The notes: a model not told the origin generated them from the sequence alone. A stretch of 64,000 nucleotides of DNA from Parablautia intestinalis (GCA_003612395.1 RAYQ01000015.1:1-64000); one strand, 5' to 3'. Positions 34,113-43,371 are shown, counted from the stretch's first letter. Program-made: numbers and translations.

Positions 34113-34144
34113 CGAACATAGTTCTTAAACGAACATGGTATAAT
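34113..34144 (+). promoter_or_regulatory. Promoter with paired CGAACAT repeats
   Basis: TATAAT at 34139-34144 has no good -35 box. Instead CGAACAT occurs twice (34113-34119 and 34130-34136), 17 bases apart, with GTTC between them, so GAAC/GTTC half-sites can pair. This suggests binding by a regulator at a promoter for the flavoprotein gene. Confidence 0.4.
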
Positions 34145-34164
34145 TCACGGGGGAGAATGAATTT

Positions 34165-35310
34165 ATGACAGTTCGGTATGACAAAATAATAATCGGAGCC
34201 GGCCTATACGGCCTGTATGCGGCAGAATTCTGTTCAAAAAAAGGACAGCATGTTTTGGTGCTTGAATATGATGACGGACCCTTTGGGCGGGCCACTTATA
34301 TCAATCAGGCCAGAGTTCATATGGGGTACCATTATCCCAGGAGCCTTACCACGGCGGTGAAATCTGCGGGATATTTCAGGCGTTTTGTGGAGGATTTTGG
34401 CTTTTGCATCCATACGGCTTTCGATCAGATTTATGCTACATCAGATAAGTTTTCCTGGACCAATGCGGAGCAGTTTCAGGAATTCTGCAAAGCGGCGGGG
34501 ATCAAATGTGAGGAAGTAGCAGCCTCCAAGTATTTTAAAACCGGAATGTGCGATGGCGCTTATCTCACGGAAGAATATACCTATGACGCCAAGGTATTGC
34601 AGAGATTTTTTGAGGATGCCCTGAATGGGGATGCCAATGTGGAAATAAAATATGGCGTCAGAATTCATAAAATTGTGAAAAACGAAAAGTCATTTTTGAT
34701 AGAAACGCAGGAGGGGAATTGTTTTGAAGCGCCTTATGTGCTTAACGCCACCTATGCATCCGTAAATCAGGTGATTGACAAGGTGGAGGGAGTGGAAAAA
34801 GAATTTTTCGGCATAAAGTATGAACTGTGCGAGATTATTTTGTGTAAACCTTCCGAAACTCTGAAAAATATCGGAATTACGGTAATGGACGGCCCTTTCT
34901 TTTCTATTATGCCTTTCGGGCAGACCGGCCTGCATTCCCTGACGGCGGTAACCTTTACGCCCCATGTGACCAGCTATGGACTGAAGCCGGAATTCTCCTG
35001 TCAAAAGGGAATGGAGCAGGGTAAATATAAATGTACGCAGGACCAGCTGGGAAATTGCAGCGAATGTCCGCACAAACCCGCGTCCGCATGGCCTTATATG
35101 TCTCATCTGGCGGATAAATATATGAAACCGGAGTATGGCTACTCTTATCTGCAGTCCCTGTATTCCATGAAACCGATTTTAAAAAGCTCTGAGGTGGATG
35201 ATTCCAGACCTACCGCAATCAGGATAATGAACAGGGAACCGGTATTTGTAAGCGTTTTATCAGGAAAGATTAACACGGTTTATGATCTGGATGAATATCT
35301 GATGCTGTAA
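34165..35310 (+). CDS. FAD-dependent oxidoreductase (DAO-like), 381 aa
   Basis: The N-terminal IIIGAGLYGLYAAEFCSKKG is an FAD-binding Rossmann motif, followed by LEYDDGPFGRATYINQARVH. The last third contains a cysteine group, CTQDQLGNCSECPHKP (~292-307), that could bind a metal or iron-sulfur cluster and is not usual in the family. The substrate is unknown. The gene sits between two glycosyltransferase genes, so oxidation of a sugar or lipid carrier intermediate is possible. GGGGGAG lies eight to nine bases before ATG 34165. Confidence 0.7.
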   Translation: MTVRYDKIIIGAGLYGLYAAEFCSKKGQHVLVLEYDDGPFGRATYINQARVHMGYHYPRSLTTAVKSAGYFRRFVEDFGFCIHTAFDQIYATSDKFSWTNAEQFQEFCKAAGIKCEEVAASKYFKTGMCDGAYLTEEYTYDAKVLQRFFEDALNGDANVEIKYGVRIHKIVKNEKSFLIETQEGNCFEAPYVLNATYASVNQVIDKVEGVEKEFFGIKYELCEIILCKPSETLKNIGITVMDGPFFSIMPFGQTGLHSLTAVTFTPHVTSYGLKPEFSCQKGMEQGKYKCTQDQLGNCSECPHKPASAWPYMSHLADKYMKPEYGYSYLQSLYSMKPILKSSEVDDSRPTAIRIMNREPVFVSVLSGKINTVYDLDEYLML

Positions 35311-35345
35311 ACAGAAGGCTTTCGCTTAATACATTTGAAAGGAGC

Positions 35346-36320
35346 ATGACTATTTTTATGGGGAGTGAAAATGTAAGTAAGAAAGAAAAAAAGTTTATAT
35401 CACTGGTAATTTACCTGCATGATGCAGCTCCTTATGTAAAGTATTTCTTGAGCACGATAATTCCCGTGATTGAGACAAATTTCGAGCAGTATGAACTGGT
35501 ATGCGTGGATGACGACTGTCAGGACGGTACGGTGGAGGTTTTAAGGGACTATGTGGAAAACAGGCAGATCCATGCCATGGTAAATGTGGTTCATATGAGT
35601 TTTTTCCAGGGGCTGGAAAGCGCTATGAACGCAGGCAGGGATATTGCAATCGGCGATTTTGTCTATGAATTTGACGACATTTTTGTGGATTATAACCCTG
35701 CAGTGGTGATGGAAGTTTACGATAGGCTGCTTGAGGGAAATGATATTGTGGCCGCAAGCAGTAAAGGAAAGCTGCGTATTACATCAAAGGTATTTTACTC
35801 TCTCTATAATAAGACAAGCAGAGGGAAAACAAAGATAGGACCTGAGACTTTCCGGCTGGTCTCCAGAAGGGCGATCAACAGAATTAAGTCCATGGGACAG
35901 TATATTCCTTACAGAAAGGCCGTGTACATGAACTGCGGTTTAAACACAACCACGATTTATTATGACAGCACGGATGTGGATGTCAGGGTAAAAAATAAAA
36001 GTGTGGTTTCGGAGCGTACAACCCTTGCCCTTGATTCCTTTATTTATTTTACAAATGTGCTGGAGAGGGCTTCTGCAATTATTTGCGGCTTGTTTTTGCT
36101 TGTGACAATCGGGGTGGGAGTTTACATTTTTTCGGATCTTTTCAGAGGAGCCCAGACGGTGGAAGGATGGTTTTCTACCATGGGATTTTTAGCCCTGGGA
36201 TTTTTTGGCGTGTTTGCATTGCTAACAATTATATTGAAGTATTTATCTGTTATGCTGAATCTGATTTTTAAACACCAGAGATATCTGGTTTCCGATATAG
36301 AAAAGGTGGTAAAACGTTAA
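35346..36320 (+). CDS. GT2 glycosyltransferase with C-terminal membrane anchor, 324 aa
   Basis: ISLVIYLHDAAPYVKYFLST and LVCVDDDCQDGT are the nucleotide-sugar site, and GDFVYEFDDIFVDY replaces the usual DxD region. Two C-terminal membrane segments (~237-258 and ~273-297) resemble the GtrB layout, but the sequence is divergent. The start is ATG 35346, very close to GGAG; ATG 35358 is an alternative. It is followed within 2 bp by a polytopic membrane protein gene. Confidence 0.75.
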   Translation: MTIFMGSENVSKKEKKFISLVIYLHDAAPYVKYFLSTIIPVIETNFEQYELVCVDDDCQDGTVEVLRDYVENRQIHAMVNVVHMSFFQGLESAMNAGRDIAIGDFVYEFDDIFVDYNPAVVMEVYDRLLEGNDIVAASSKGKLRITSKVFYSLYNKTSRGKTKIGPETFRLVSRRAINRIKSMGQYIPYRKAVYMNCGLNTTTIYYDSTDVDVRVKNKSVVSERTTLALDSFIYFTNVLERASAIICGLFLLVTIGVGVYIFSDLFRGAQTVEGWFSTMGFLALGFFGVFALLTIILKYLSVMLNLIFKHQRYLVSDIEKVVKR

Positions 36321-36322
36321 AA

Positions 36323-38053
36323 ATGGTTGCGGTGGTATTAAGCTGGATATATATGACATTGGTATGCGGCTGTATTGGCGGCGGCGTGATTAATTTGCTT
36401 TGTAAAGCGGCGGCTCCTAAGGAAGAACGCTTTAGAGGCGGAAGTTTTGACAGTGCCGGATTATTGGCTGGGAAATTTTCCATGACACAATATTTGGCGG
36501 CAGGGATAACGACTGTCACGGTATATGTGGAAGTTTTCAGTATTTTTGGCAGAATAGGCGGCCCGGCCCATATTCTGATGTTGCTTGCGGCGGCTTTATC
36601 CGGCATAGCAGGAAGAAAAATAATCCTTAAGTGGTGGATAAAATGCAAAAAGCTGGTTTTTTCTTGGGAAGGCTTTTTTTACGCAGGTTTTATTTTAGCG
36701 GTTGCATTTTTTACTTCACGTGGAAATTTTCATACGGATACCAATATTTATCATGCTCAGATGATCCGCCTGTATGAGGAATACGGTCTTATAAAGGGAA
36801 TGGGAAATTTGCAGCTCCACTTTGCCTATAACAGCGCTTATCTGGCTTTTGCTTCGATCTTCAGCCTGCGGTGGCTTCTGGGACAGTCCCTTCATACAAC
36901 TACGGGTTTTATTGAGGTTATTATGTGCCTTTATGCATTTCACGGGCTGAAGGATTTCAAAAGACACAGGAGTCATACCGCAGACATGATGCGGGTGGGA
37001 ATTTTGTTTTATACACTGGTTATGATAACCGGAAGTATATCCCCGGCAACGGATTATGCAACAATGCTTTTTGCCCTGTTTGTGATTACCGAATGGTGTG
37101 AGAATATGGAAAGCAGCAGGAGCATTACCATCTATTCCCTTTTGTCGGTACTGGCGGTCTTTGTGGTGACATTAAAATTTTCCGCATGTTTTTTAGTGCT
37201 CATTGTGCTTTATCCGTCAGTACTTCTTTTAAGGGAAAAGCGCTGGAGGGAAATTGCGGTTTATTTTGGCTGCGGATGTCTTATCCTGCTTCCTTTTCTG
37301 GTGAGAAATTATTTGATTTCAGGCTGGCTTCTTTATCCTTTTAGCGGAATAGATCTTTTTTCGGCAGAATGGAAGATACCAAAGGAGTATTTGCTGGCAG
37401 ATGCTGATCAGATTAAGGTATGGGGCAGGTGTCTGTATGATGTGGATAAGGCCGGCTGGCCGGTTACAAGGTGGTTTTCCGTGTGGTGGGAAGGACAGGA
37501 ACGATATGAGAAAATGCTGCTGGCAGCAGCTCTCATCGGGGCAGGTATGACAGCGGTTTTTGCGGTGAAAAAGGTGTTAAGCCGCAGAAAATTAAGATGG
37601 GATATGGGGGCATTAATGGCGGCGGCCTTTGGCAGTCTTATGATATGGTTTTTTACCGCACCTTTTATCCGGTATGGACTTGCTTTCCTTTTTGCCCTTG
37701 TTATGATTGCGGCAGGGGAGTATCTTAGCCAGGAGAAAAAGGGATTTTACAGTATCCTGACAGGGGGCATGATGTTTTGCATGTTTGTTTCGGTAAGCCC
37801 TTACTGGGATCATTATATAACGGACGCAGGGGTTTTTGTGAAGCAGAATTTGAAGGAACCTTATTACCTTTGGCAGAAGGACTATGACAGGGCGGATGAA
37901 GAGAGCATTATCATAAATGGGAATACTATTTACTATAGTACGGCTGGTGAGGTAAACTCGTACCATACGTTTCCGGGTACATGCTATAAATTTATGCTGG
38001 AGAGAAGTACCCTTATAGGGGATGACATAAAGGATGGGTTTAAGGCAAAGTAA
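36323..38053 (+). CDS. Polytopic membrane protein, GT-C-like, 576 aa
   Basis: At least eleven hydrophobic segments. The loop after the third or fourth one reads FHTDTNIYHAQMIRLYEEYG, followed by GMGNLQLHFAYNS. An acidic residue and YHAQ in the first large outer loop, and an FGYNS-like element, are typical of GT-C-fold or related uncharacterised membrane proteins (LIC_10190-like) in polysaccharide loci. A soluble C-terminal stretch of ~80 residues ends the protein. It may transfer a sugar from a polyprenyl-phosphate donor made by a neighbouring GT2 enzyme. This is inferred. Confidence 0.6.
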   Translation: MVAVVLSWIYMTLVCGCIGGGVINLLCKAAAPKEERFRGGSFDSAGLLAGKFSMTQYLAAGITTVTVYVEVFSIFGRIGGPAHILMLLAAALSGIAGRKIILKWWIKCKKLVFSWEGFFYAGFILAVAFFTSRGNFHTDTNIYHAQMIRLYEEYGLIKGMGNLQLHFAYNSAYLAFASIFSLRWLLGQSLHTTTGFIEVIMCLYAFHGLKDFKRHRSHTADMMRVGILFYTLVMITGSISPATDYATMLFALFVITEWCENMESSRSITIYSLLSVLAVFVVTLKFSACFLVLIVLYPSVLLLREKRWREIAVYFGCGCLILLPFLVRNYLISGWLLYPFSGIDLFSAEWKIPKEYLLADADQIKVWGRCLYDVDKAGWPVTRWFSVWWEGQERYEKMLLAAALIGAGMTAVFAVKKVLSRRKLRWDMGALMAAAFGSLMIWFFTAPFIRYGLAFLFALVMIAAGEYLSQEKKGFYSILTGGMMFCMFVSVSPYWDHYITDAGVFVKQNLKEPYYLWQKDYDRADEESIIINGNTIYYSTAGEVNSYHTFPGTCYKFMLERSTLIGDDIKDGFKAK

Positions 38054-38229
38054 GAAGCAGGTACGAAATTTTTTTGGATATTCGTATGATACGTGCTTTG
38101 TAAGGGAAGTCTTGCTTATAGGGAATCGATTTCATATAATAGTTACCGGATTTTATTGCTGCGGGCAATGAGTCAGGCGGATGCGGCGGAATTTTGACTT
38201 TAGTGATGAGATGAAAAGGATGTGAAACA

Positions 38230-39030
38230 GTGAATAAAGCAACAGATAAAACAGTAACAAAAGAAGCAGAGAAAGAAGCATTATCAATCAATCTTTTATT
38301 TCCTGTACTAAACGAAAGGCTTCGTCTGGAAAAGGGAATTGAAAGAACCATGGCATATTTGAAAGAAAATGTCAGGATCCCGTACAGCCTTACGATTTTA
38401 GATAACGGCTCAGAGGATGAGACACCCCGGATAGGAAAAGCGCTTGAAAAGAAATATCCGGAGGTTACTTATGTGCGGGTAGGAGAAAGGGGGGTGGGCG
38501 TTGCCTTCCGAAAGGGAATAGCGCTAAACGAAAGCGCCCTGGTGGGGTATATGGATATTGATTTGTCAACAGATATCAGATATCTGGGCCGCACTATTAA
38601 ACTGTTTGAAAAAAGACCTGAGCTGGAATATGTAAACGGAAGCCGGTTTGCCAGGAAATCTGATACCCGGGGGAGAAAATGGTACCGGAAGATTACCTCC
38701 ATGGGTCTGGTATTTCTCTTAAAAATGATTTTTCATATGAAGGCTACGGATGCGGTATGCGGATTCACGTTTCTGCGAAAAGAAACTGCCAGGCGGCTGG
38801 TGGCGGCCTGCGGCAACGACAACGGATGGTTCTATACCATAGAATTTTTACTGCGTGCGGAGCGGATGGGGGTAGTGATTTATGATATGCCTGTCAGGTG
38901 GCAGGAGGACTACAATACCACTGTGAAGCTGTGGAAAACCATTCAAAATTATCTGGTGCAGATTTACAGATTACAAAAAGCCTTTAAGGCGGAGGAGAAA
39001 GAGGCGAGAAAGTATGTGACCGTCAGGTAA
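38230..39030 (+). CDS. GT2 glycosyltransferase, 266 aa
   Basis: INLLFPVLNERLRLEKGIER starts the fold, LTILDNGSEDETPRIG binds the nucleotide sugar, and VGYMDIDLSTDI is the metal-binding acidic motif. DAVCGFTFLRKETARRLV matches the acceptor region of DPM1-like enzymes, but there are no C-terminal membrane helices. The start is GTG 38230, nine bases after AAAGGA. It is likely cytoplasmic and polyprenyl-phosphate directed. Confidence 0.85.
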   Translation: MNKATDKTVTKEAEKEALSINLLFPVLNERLRLEKGIERTMAYLKENVRIPYSLTILDNGSEDETPRIGKALEKKYPEVTYVRVGERGVGVAFRKGIALNESALVGYMDIDLSTDIRYLGRTIKLFEKRPELEYVNGSRFARKSDTRGRKWYRKITSMGLVFLLKMIFHMKATDAVCGFTFLRKETARRLVAACGNDNGWFYTIEFLLRAERMGVVIYDMPVRWQEDYNTTVKLWKTIQNYLVQIYRLQKAFKAEEKEARKYVTVR

Positions 39031-39059
39031 ATTACAGACACTGATAAGGACGGGACTTT

Positions 39060-39110
39060 GCAGGCAGGCCTGCGATATATGGCAATAGACTCTGCCTGTC
39101 ATATGCATAG
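39060..39110 (+). repeat. Hairpin leader element, degenerate copy 3 (before the aminotransferase)
   Basis: GCAGGCAGGCCTGCGATATA followed by TGGCAATAGACTCTGCCTGTCATATGCATAG aligns with copy 2 (GCTTGCGATATATGGCAATAGGC), but the second hairpin has decayed. The element is still upstream of a gene start, at a distance of about 35 bases. Confidence 0.55.
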
Positions 39111-39145
39111 TAATTGGATTTAGAGAAAAGGGACGGACAGGATAT

Positions 39146-40243
39146 ATGTTAAAGAGAATAGATTTAACCAGGGATTTTCAGAAACATAAAAAAGAATATA
39201 TGGAAGCGATTGAGGCGGTCTGCCAGGAGACGGCCTATTCCGGAGGCAGGTTTGCGGATCAGTTTGACAGAGAATTTGCTGATTTTTGTAAAGTGCCCTA
39301 TGCGGCAGGTGTTAATAATGGAACATCCGCCCTGCACTGTGCCATGATGGCCCTTGGAATCGGGGCAGGGGATGAGGTGATTGTTCCGGCGAACACCTAC
39401 ATTGCAACGGCCTGGGGGGTTACTTACACAGGAGCTGTGCCGGTGTTTGTTGACTGCACGGCGGACACCTGGGAGATAGATCCGGATAAAATTGAGGAAA
39501 AGATTACGGATAAAACCAGGGCAATTATAGGAGTCCATCTGTACGGACAGCCTTTTGAATTTCGAAAAGTAAAAGAGATTGCCGACCGCCACGGGCTTTA
39601 TGTGGTGGAGGACTGTGCCCAGGCCCATGGGGCGGGCTATGAAGGAAAAGCAGTGGGAGGTCTTGGAGAACTGGGCTGCTTTAGTTTTTATCCCGGAAAG
39701 AACTTGTACGCTTTTGGAGAAGGGGGCAGTGTGACCTGCCATAAAAAGGAGTATTATGATGTCATTACAACAATAAAAAATCAGGGATGCCAGGTGAGAT
39801 ACTATCATGACCTGACAGGTTATAACTACCGGCTGGAAGGCCTTCAGGGGGCGGTGCTGAGTGTAAGCTTAAAATACCTGCCCGGGTGGACCAAAAGACG
39901 CAGGGAAATCGGCAGGCGTTATATTAGGGAAATTGCCAATCCGCTGCTCACCATGCAGGTCCACCCTGAGAATACGGATCCGGTTTTTCATCTGTTTGTG
40001 ATTACAGTAGAGGATCCGGAGTACTTTGTGCCCTATATGGAAAGGAAGGGAATGGAATGCCACAGGCATTACCCGGTTCCGTGCCATTTGCAGAAAGCTT
40101 ATAAGCATCTGGGATATAAAAAGGGTGACTGCCCCAATGCGGAGTATCTGGCGGACCACTGCGTAACCCTGCCGCTTTTCCCGGAGATGACAGACGAGGA
40201 GGCAGGATGGGTGATTGAGGCCTGCAATGATTATCGGGCCTAA
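39146..40243 (+). CDS. DegT/DnrJ/EryC1/StrS family sugar aminotransferase, 365 aa
   Basis: NNGTSALHCAMMALGIGAGD binds the cofactor phosphate, VVEDCAQAHGA contains the conserved Asp, and SFYPGKNLYAFGEGG holds the Schiff-base lysine. The aspartate and lysine are intact, unlike in DdhC. Such enzymes put an amino group on a nucleotide-linked keto-sugar. No dTDP- or UDP-keto-sugar dehydratase is encoded beside it, so the donor is unclear; the CDP-4-keto product of DdhB is one candidate. A terminator follows. Confidence 0.9.
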   Translation: MLKRIDLTRDFQKHKKEYMEAIEAVCQETAYSGGRFADQFDREFADFCKVPYAAGVNNGTSALHCAMMALGIGAGDEVIVPANTYIATAWGVTYTGAVPVFVDCTADTWEIDPDKIEEKITDKTRAIIGVHLYGQPFEFRKVKEIADRHGLYVVEDCAQAHGAGYEGKAVGGLGELGCFSFYPGKNLYAFGEGGSVTCHKKEYYDVITTIKNQGCQVRYYHDLTGYNYRLEGLQGAVLSVSLKYLPGWTKRRREIGRRYIREIANPLLTMQVHPENTDPVFHLFVITVEDPEYFVPYMERKGMECHRHYPVPCHLQKAYKHLGYKKGDCPNAEYLADHCVTLPLFPEMTDEEAGWVIEACNDYRA

Positions 40244-40314
40244 AAAATGCAAAAGCAAACCTTTAAAATCCGCATAAAATATTGAAGATTTATTTAAGTC
40301 TTTCTTAATTTTGG

Positions 40315-40344
40315 AAAAAAGCCTATAAAAAAGGCTTTTTTTTG
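40315..40344 (+). terminator. Rho-independent terminator after the aminotransferase
   Basis: AAAAAAGCCT pairs with AAGGCTTTTTTTT around a six-base loop. A TATACT box (40346-40351) begins immediately after and may be the -10 of the next unit. Confidence 0.85.
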
Positions 40345-40613
40345 TTATACTAATGGAAGTTATAAACGATTGGCTGATTTTGGAAATCAGTTTTTGTAAA
40401 AGCCAGGCTTTTAAAGGAAGAATTTTTGCACAGACAGATGCATGTGTGGCAGGCAGTGAAACATCTTTTGTGGAAATCTTATTCCTGTGAGAAGACAGGC
40501 AGCAAATAAAATATGCGGATTAAAAATCTGATACGGTAAAGACTCAGAATTATCTTACAAAAAGAAAAATTTATTTCATTACAGAAATTTTTCAGATGAC
40601 AGGAGGGATAGTC
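40345..40613. other. Long leader region before the MBOAT gene
   Basis: About 270 bases without a gene. It contains a possible start of transcription (TATACT at 40346-40351) and a small hairpin, CTGATTTTGGAAATCAG (40373-40389). No riboswitch could be recognised. Confidence 0.35.
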
Positions 40614-42050
40614 TTGTTTGTTTCTGCATTTTTTCTCGTTTTTTTGGGAATTGTTTCAATGCTGTTTTTTTTGCTGCCTGTGAAGTTCAGACAATTGATT
40701 TTACTTGTTTCCAGCTATGTTTTTTGTGGATTTGTGGAAGTGCGCGCGCTTGTGGTTCTTATTTTTATTTCCTTCTTCACCTGGGCAGCAGGTCTCAAAA
40801 TAGAAAAACTGCGTGTACAGGGAAGGATTTTTTTCGGCAAAACAGGTACGGTGGCTGTGACGGTATTTTTTTGCAGTTTGCTCTGCGGCTATAAGTATCT
40901 GCCCTCCTTTTTCAGGTATTGCGGGATGGACAGCAGGCTTCCGGAAAGTGTGGCAGGACAGTTTATTATGCCGGTAGGCTTATCCTTTTATCTGTTTCAG
41001 GCAATTGGATATCTGGTGGATATTTATAAAGGCAAAAGTCAGGCGGAGAGAAGCTTTTTATTATTAAGCTGCCATCTGGCCTTTTTCCCTAAGCTGGTCA
41101 GCGGGCCTATTGAGAGGGAGCAGGATTTTTTGCCGCAGCTTAAAAGGCTCTGCCAGGTAAAGGCATGGGATCGGGGAAGGCTGTCCACAGCGTTTACCTA
41201 TATGCTTTGGGGCTATTTTATGAAGATGGTGGTGGCGGACAGGCTTGCGGTGACAGTTGGCGGAATTTTTGGCAATCCCGTAGAGTTTGACAGCTTTTGG
41301 CTTTTGGTGGGTGTGTTATTTTATACGATACAGATATATTGCGATTTTGCAGGGTATTCTTATATTGCCATAGGCTGTGCTAAAATTTTCGGACTGGAAT
41401 TAACACACAATTTTAAAGCTCCGTATCTGGCCGGCAGCATTTCTGATTTTTGGCGCAGATGGCATGTATCGCTTAGCACCTGGCTTAGAGATTATATTTA
41501 TATTCCGCTGGGAGGAAACCGTAAGGGAACCGTTAGGAAATGTATCAATACAATGATAGTGTTTTTGATATGCGGAATGTGGCATGGGGCCGGTATCAAT
41601 TTTATGATATGGGGGTTGCTGCACGGTCTTTACAGCGTTGTGGAGACCATTTCAAAGAAAATGGGGTGGAAGGTTAAAGGGGGACGGATGATTACATTTT
41701 TTTCCGTGGCTTTTGCCTGGATTTTCTTCAGAGCAGATACTGCCGGGGCAGGGTTTGCCTATATAGGAAGAATGTTTACTGCAGGTATTCATTTGGAGGA
41801 GTGGGGTAAGGCACTTAAGGCGCTGAATTTAAGCGGTGTGGAGATTGGAGTAATCTTTTTGGGGATAGCAGTCATATGGCTGGTAGATAACCTTTGCAAC
41901 AGGAAAAAAATTCATTTGCCGGTGCTAATTCAGTACAGGGAAAATGCAGCCAGATATTTTGTTTTTTACCTGCTAATAATGACAATTTTAATTTTCGGAA
42001 TGTATGGTCCGGGGTATCATGCGGAGCAGTTTATTTATATGCAGTTTTAG
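40614..42050 (+). CDS. MBOAT-family O-acyltransferase, 478 aa
   Basis: Start set at TTG 40614 because AGGAGGG lies exactly six bases upstream; ATG 40596 would place that site inside the gene. About ten membrane segments. MPVGLSFYLFQAIGYLVDIY and FWRRWHVSLSTWLRDYIYIP are MBOAT core motifs, and WHGAGINFMIWGLLHG contains the conserved active-site histidine. The family moves acyl groups across the membrane to surface polymers (DltB, AlgI, PatA types). The SGNH protein encoded next should complete the transfer, so the polymer is probably O-acetylated. Confidence 0.9.
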   Translation: MFVSAFFLVFLGIVSMLFFLLPVKFRQLILLVSSYVFCGFVEVRALVVLIFISFFTWAAGLKIEKLRVQGRIFFGKTGTVAVTVFFCSLLCGYKYLPSFFRYCGMDSRLPESVAGQFIMPVGLSFYLFQAIGYLVDIYKGKSQAERSFLLLSCHLAFFPKLVSGPIEREQDFLPQLKRLCQVKAWDRGRLSTAFTYMLWGYFMKMVVADRLAVTVGGIFGNPVEFDSFWLLVGVLFYTIQIYCDFAGYSYIAIGCAKIFGLELTHNFKAPYLAGSISDFWRRWHVSLSTWLRDYIYIPLGGNRKGTVRKCINTMIVFLICGMWHGAGINFMIWGLLHGLYSVVETISKKMGWKVKGGRMITFFSVAFAWIFFRADTAGAGFAYIGRMFTAGIHLEEWGKALKALNLSGVEIGVIFLGIAVIWLVDNLCNRKKIHLPVLIQYRENAARYFVFYLLIMTILIFGMYGPGYHAEQFIYMQF

Positions 42051-42051
42051 G

Positions 42052-42172
42052 GCGTGCCGGTCGTTGCTGGTGCCTACGCCTAAACTTGCGGGCTGTTGGA
42101 AACATGGAGGATAAGTTGAAAGATTTTTCATCTTTCTATTTAAGCAGTATCGCAAGCAGGCTTGCGATATGC
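42052..42172 (+). repeat. Repeat B joined to hairpin leader element, copy 4
   Basis: 42052-42116 is the first copy of a second repeat (GTGCCGGTCGTTGCTGGTGC and onward to GGGCTGTTGGAAACATGGAG), which recurs at 43308-43371. It is joined to GGAGGATAAGT, a hairpin GAAAGAT-TTTTC-ATCTTTC (42118-42136) and TATCGCAAGC-AG-GCTTGCGATA (42148-42169), as in copy 1 before ddhC. Confidence 0.65.
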
Positions 42173-42184
42173 ATGGGGATATGT

Positions 42185-43216
42185 ATGAAAAAAAGCAAAT
42201 TGAAGAAGAATTTAATACGGATAGGATTTGCCGGGCTTTTTCTGGTGACGCTTTATTTTGCAGTGAGTATATTGCGCATAAAATCCGAGCATGGTGTGAA
42301 CCAGAAAGCAGGGCTGTATGTGCAGCCAAAAAATTCCATAGATGTGGTAATGATGGGAACAAGCCATGTTCACTGTGACATCAATACGGGGCTTTTGTGG
42401 GAAAAATATGGGATTGCTGCCTATGATTACAGCGGAGCGGAGCAGCCCCTGTGGATGACTTACTATTATTTAAAGGAGTTATACAAATATCAAAATCCCC
42501 AGGTAATTGTGTTAGACATGTATGCTCCTGCCAGATTTAAGGAAGATTATCAGTATGACTTTATTGCAGAAAATATATATGGCATGAGGTTTTCGCTTAA
42601 TAAAATGCAGATGCTTTCTGCCAGCGTGGAGCCTGCAAAGCTGCATAACTACTTTCCTTCCTTCGCCGTTTATCACAGCAGGTATGACGATCTGGAGGAG
42701 GAAGATTTTCAAAGCTTTCTGTGGGATAATAAGGAGAAAGAAGCCTTTAAGGGATATACGCCTTACTGGGATACAAAACCCCAGACGCGGCCGGGGTTTT
42801 CAGAGGACAGGAATGACGGGCTGACGCCGAAATCAGAAAAATATCTGAAAAAAATCATTGCCCTTGCGAAGAAGAAGGGGAGCGATCTGGTGCTTATCGT
42901 TTCACCTTATGTGGCTATTGCAGAGGATCAGAGGACTTATAACCGGATTACGGAGATCGCAGCGGAAAACGGACTGATTTTTATCAACTATAATGAGTAT
43001 TATGATGGAATCGGGCTGGATTTTGAAAAGGATTTTAATGACGAGTCTCATTTGAATTATTGGGGGAGTTGTAAGTTTACAGAGTACCTGGGGGCTTTTT
43101 TGGATTCCTATGACAGAGTGCCTGACAGGAGAGGGCAAAAGGGGTATGAGTCGTGGGATGACAATGTAAAAATGATCTATGAGGAACTTCAAAAATATGA
43201 AGATGAGAATTCGTAA
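42185..43216 (+). CDS. SGNH/DltD-like acyl-transfer partner of MBOAT, 343 aa
   Basis: Start at ATG 42185 with GGGG six bases upstream; the reading frame is open back to 41894, but that part overlaps MBOAT and the repeats. A signal anchor lies at ~9-28. VVMMGTSHVHCDI holds the nucleophile region (G-T-S-H), and DESHLNYWGSCKFTEYLG holds the Asp-x-x-His of SGNH hydrolases. Proteins of this kind work outside the membrane with an MBOAT to acetylate a polysaccharide. The ~300-residue size matches DltD- and AlgJ-type partners. Confidence 0.8.
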   Translation: MKKSKLKKNLIRIGFAGLFLVTLYFAVSILRIKSEHGVNQKAGLYVQPKNSIDVVMMGTSHVHCDINTGLLWEKYGIAAYDYSGAEQPLWMTYYYLKELYKYQNPQVIVLDMYAPARFKEDYQYDFIAENIYGMRFSLNKMQMLSASVEPAKLHNYFPSFAVYHSRYDDLEEEDFQSFLWDNKEKEAFKGYTPYWDTKPQTRPGFSEDRNDGLTPKSEKYLKKIIALAKKKGSDLVLIVSPYVAIAEDQRTYNRITEIAAENGLIFINYNEYYDGIGLDFEKDFNDESHLNYWGSCKFTEYLGAFLDSYDRVPDRRGQKGYESWDDNVKMIYEELQKYEDENS

Positions 43217-43307
43217 CAGGAATTTGGAGGAGGTTGTTTTTTAGTCGGGTATATTTTATAATAAATGGAGCAAATGCCACAAATTTATCATAAGGACATT
43301 TTGCGGT

Positions 43308-43371
43308 GATGCCGGCCGTTGTCTGTGCTTATGCCCAAATCTGAGGGCTGTTGAAAGCATGGGGATTAGTA
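43308..43371 (+). repeat. Repeat B, second copy (before cotH-like gene)
   Basis: GATGCCGGCCGTTGTCTGTG followed by CTTATGCCCAAATCTGAGGGCTGTTGAAAGCATGGGGATTAG. It aligns with 42052-42116 over its length (about three-quarters identical by eye), and a weaker third copy lies at 56008-56052. It occupies the space between the SGNH and CotH genes. Confidence 0.6.

Noticed and set aside
34113-34126. LexA-type SOS box
   Set aside because: GAAC-ATA-GTTC has a three-base spacer, while the Gram-positive LexA site needs four; it was kept only as an unnamed inverted or direct repeat.
40345-40613. Riboswitch before the MBOAT gene
   Set aside because: The leader is long enough, but I could not find conserved motifs of any known riboswitch class, and no terminator hairpin lies near the start codon.
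41894-42184. N-terminal extension of the SGNH gene
   Set aside because: It overlaps the MBOAT gene and the repeat elements; a Met codon with GGGG and a signal anchor directly after it lies at 42185.
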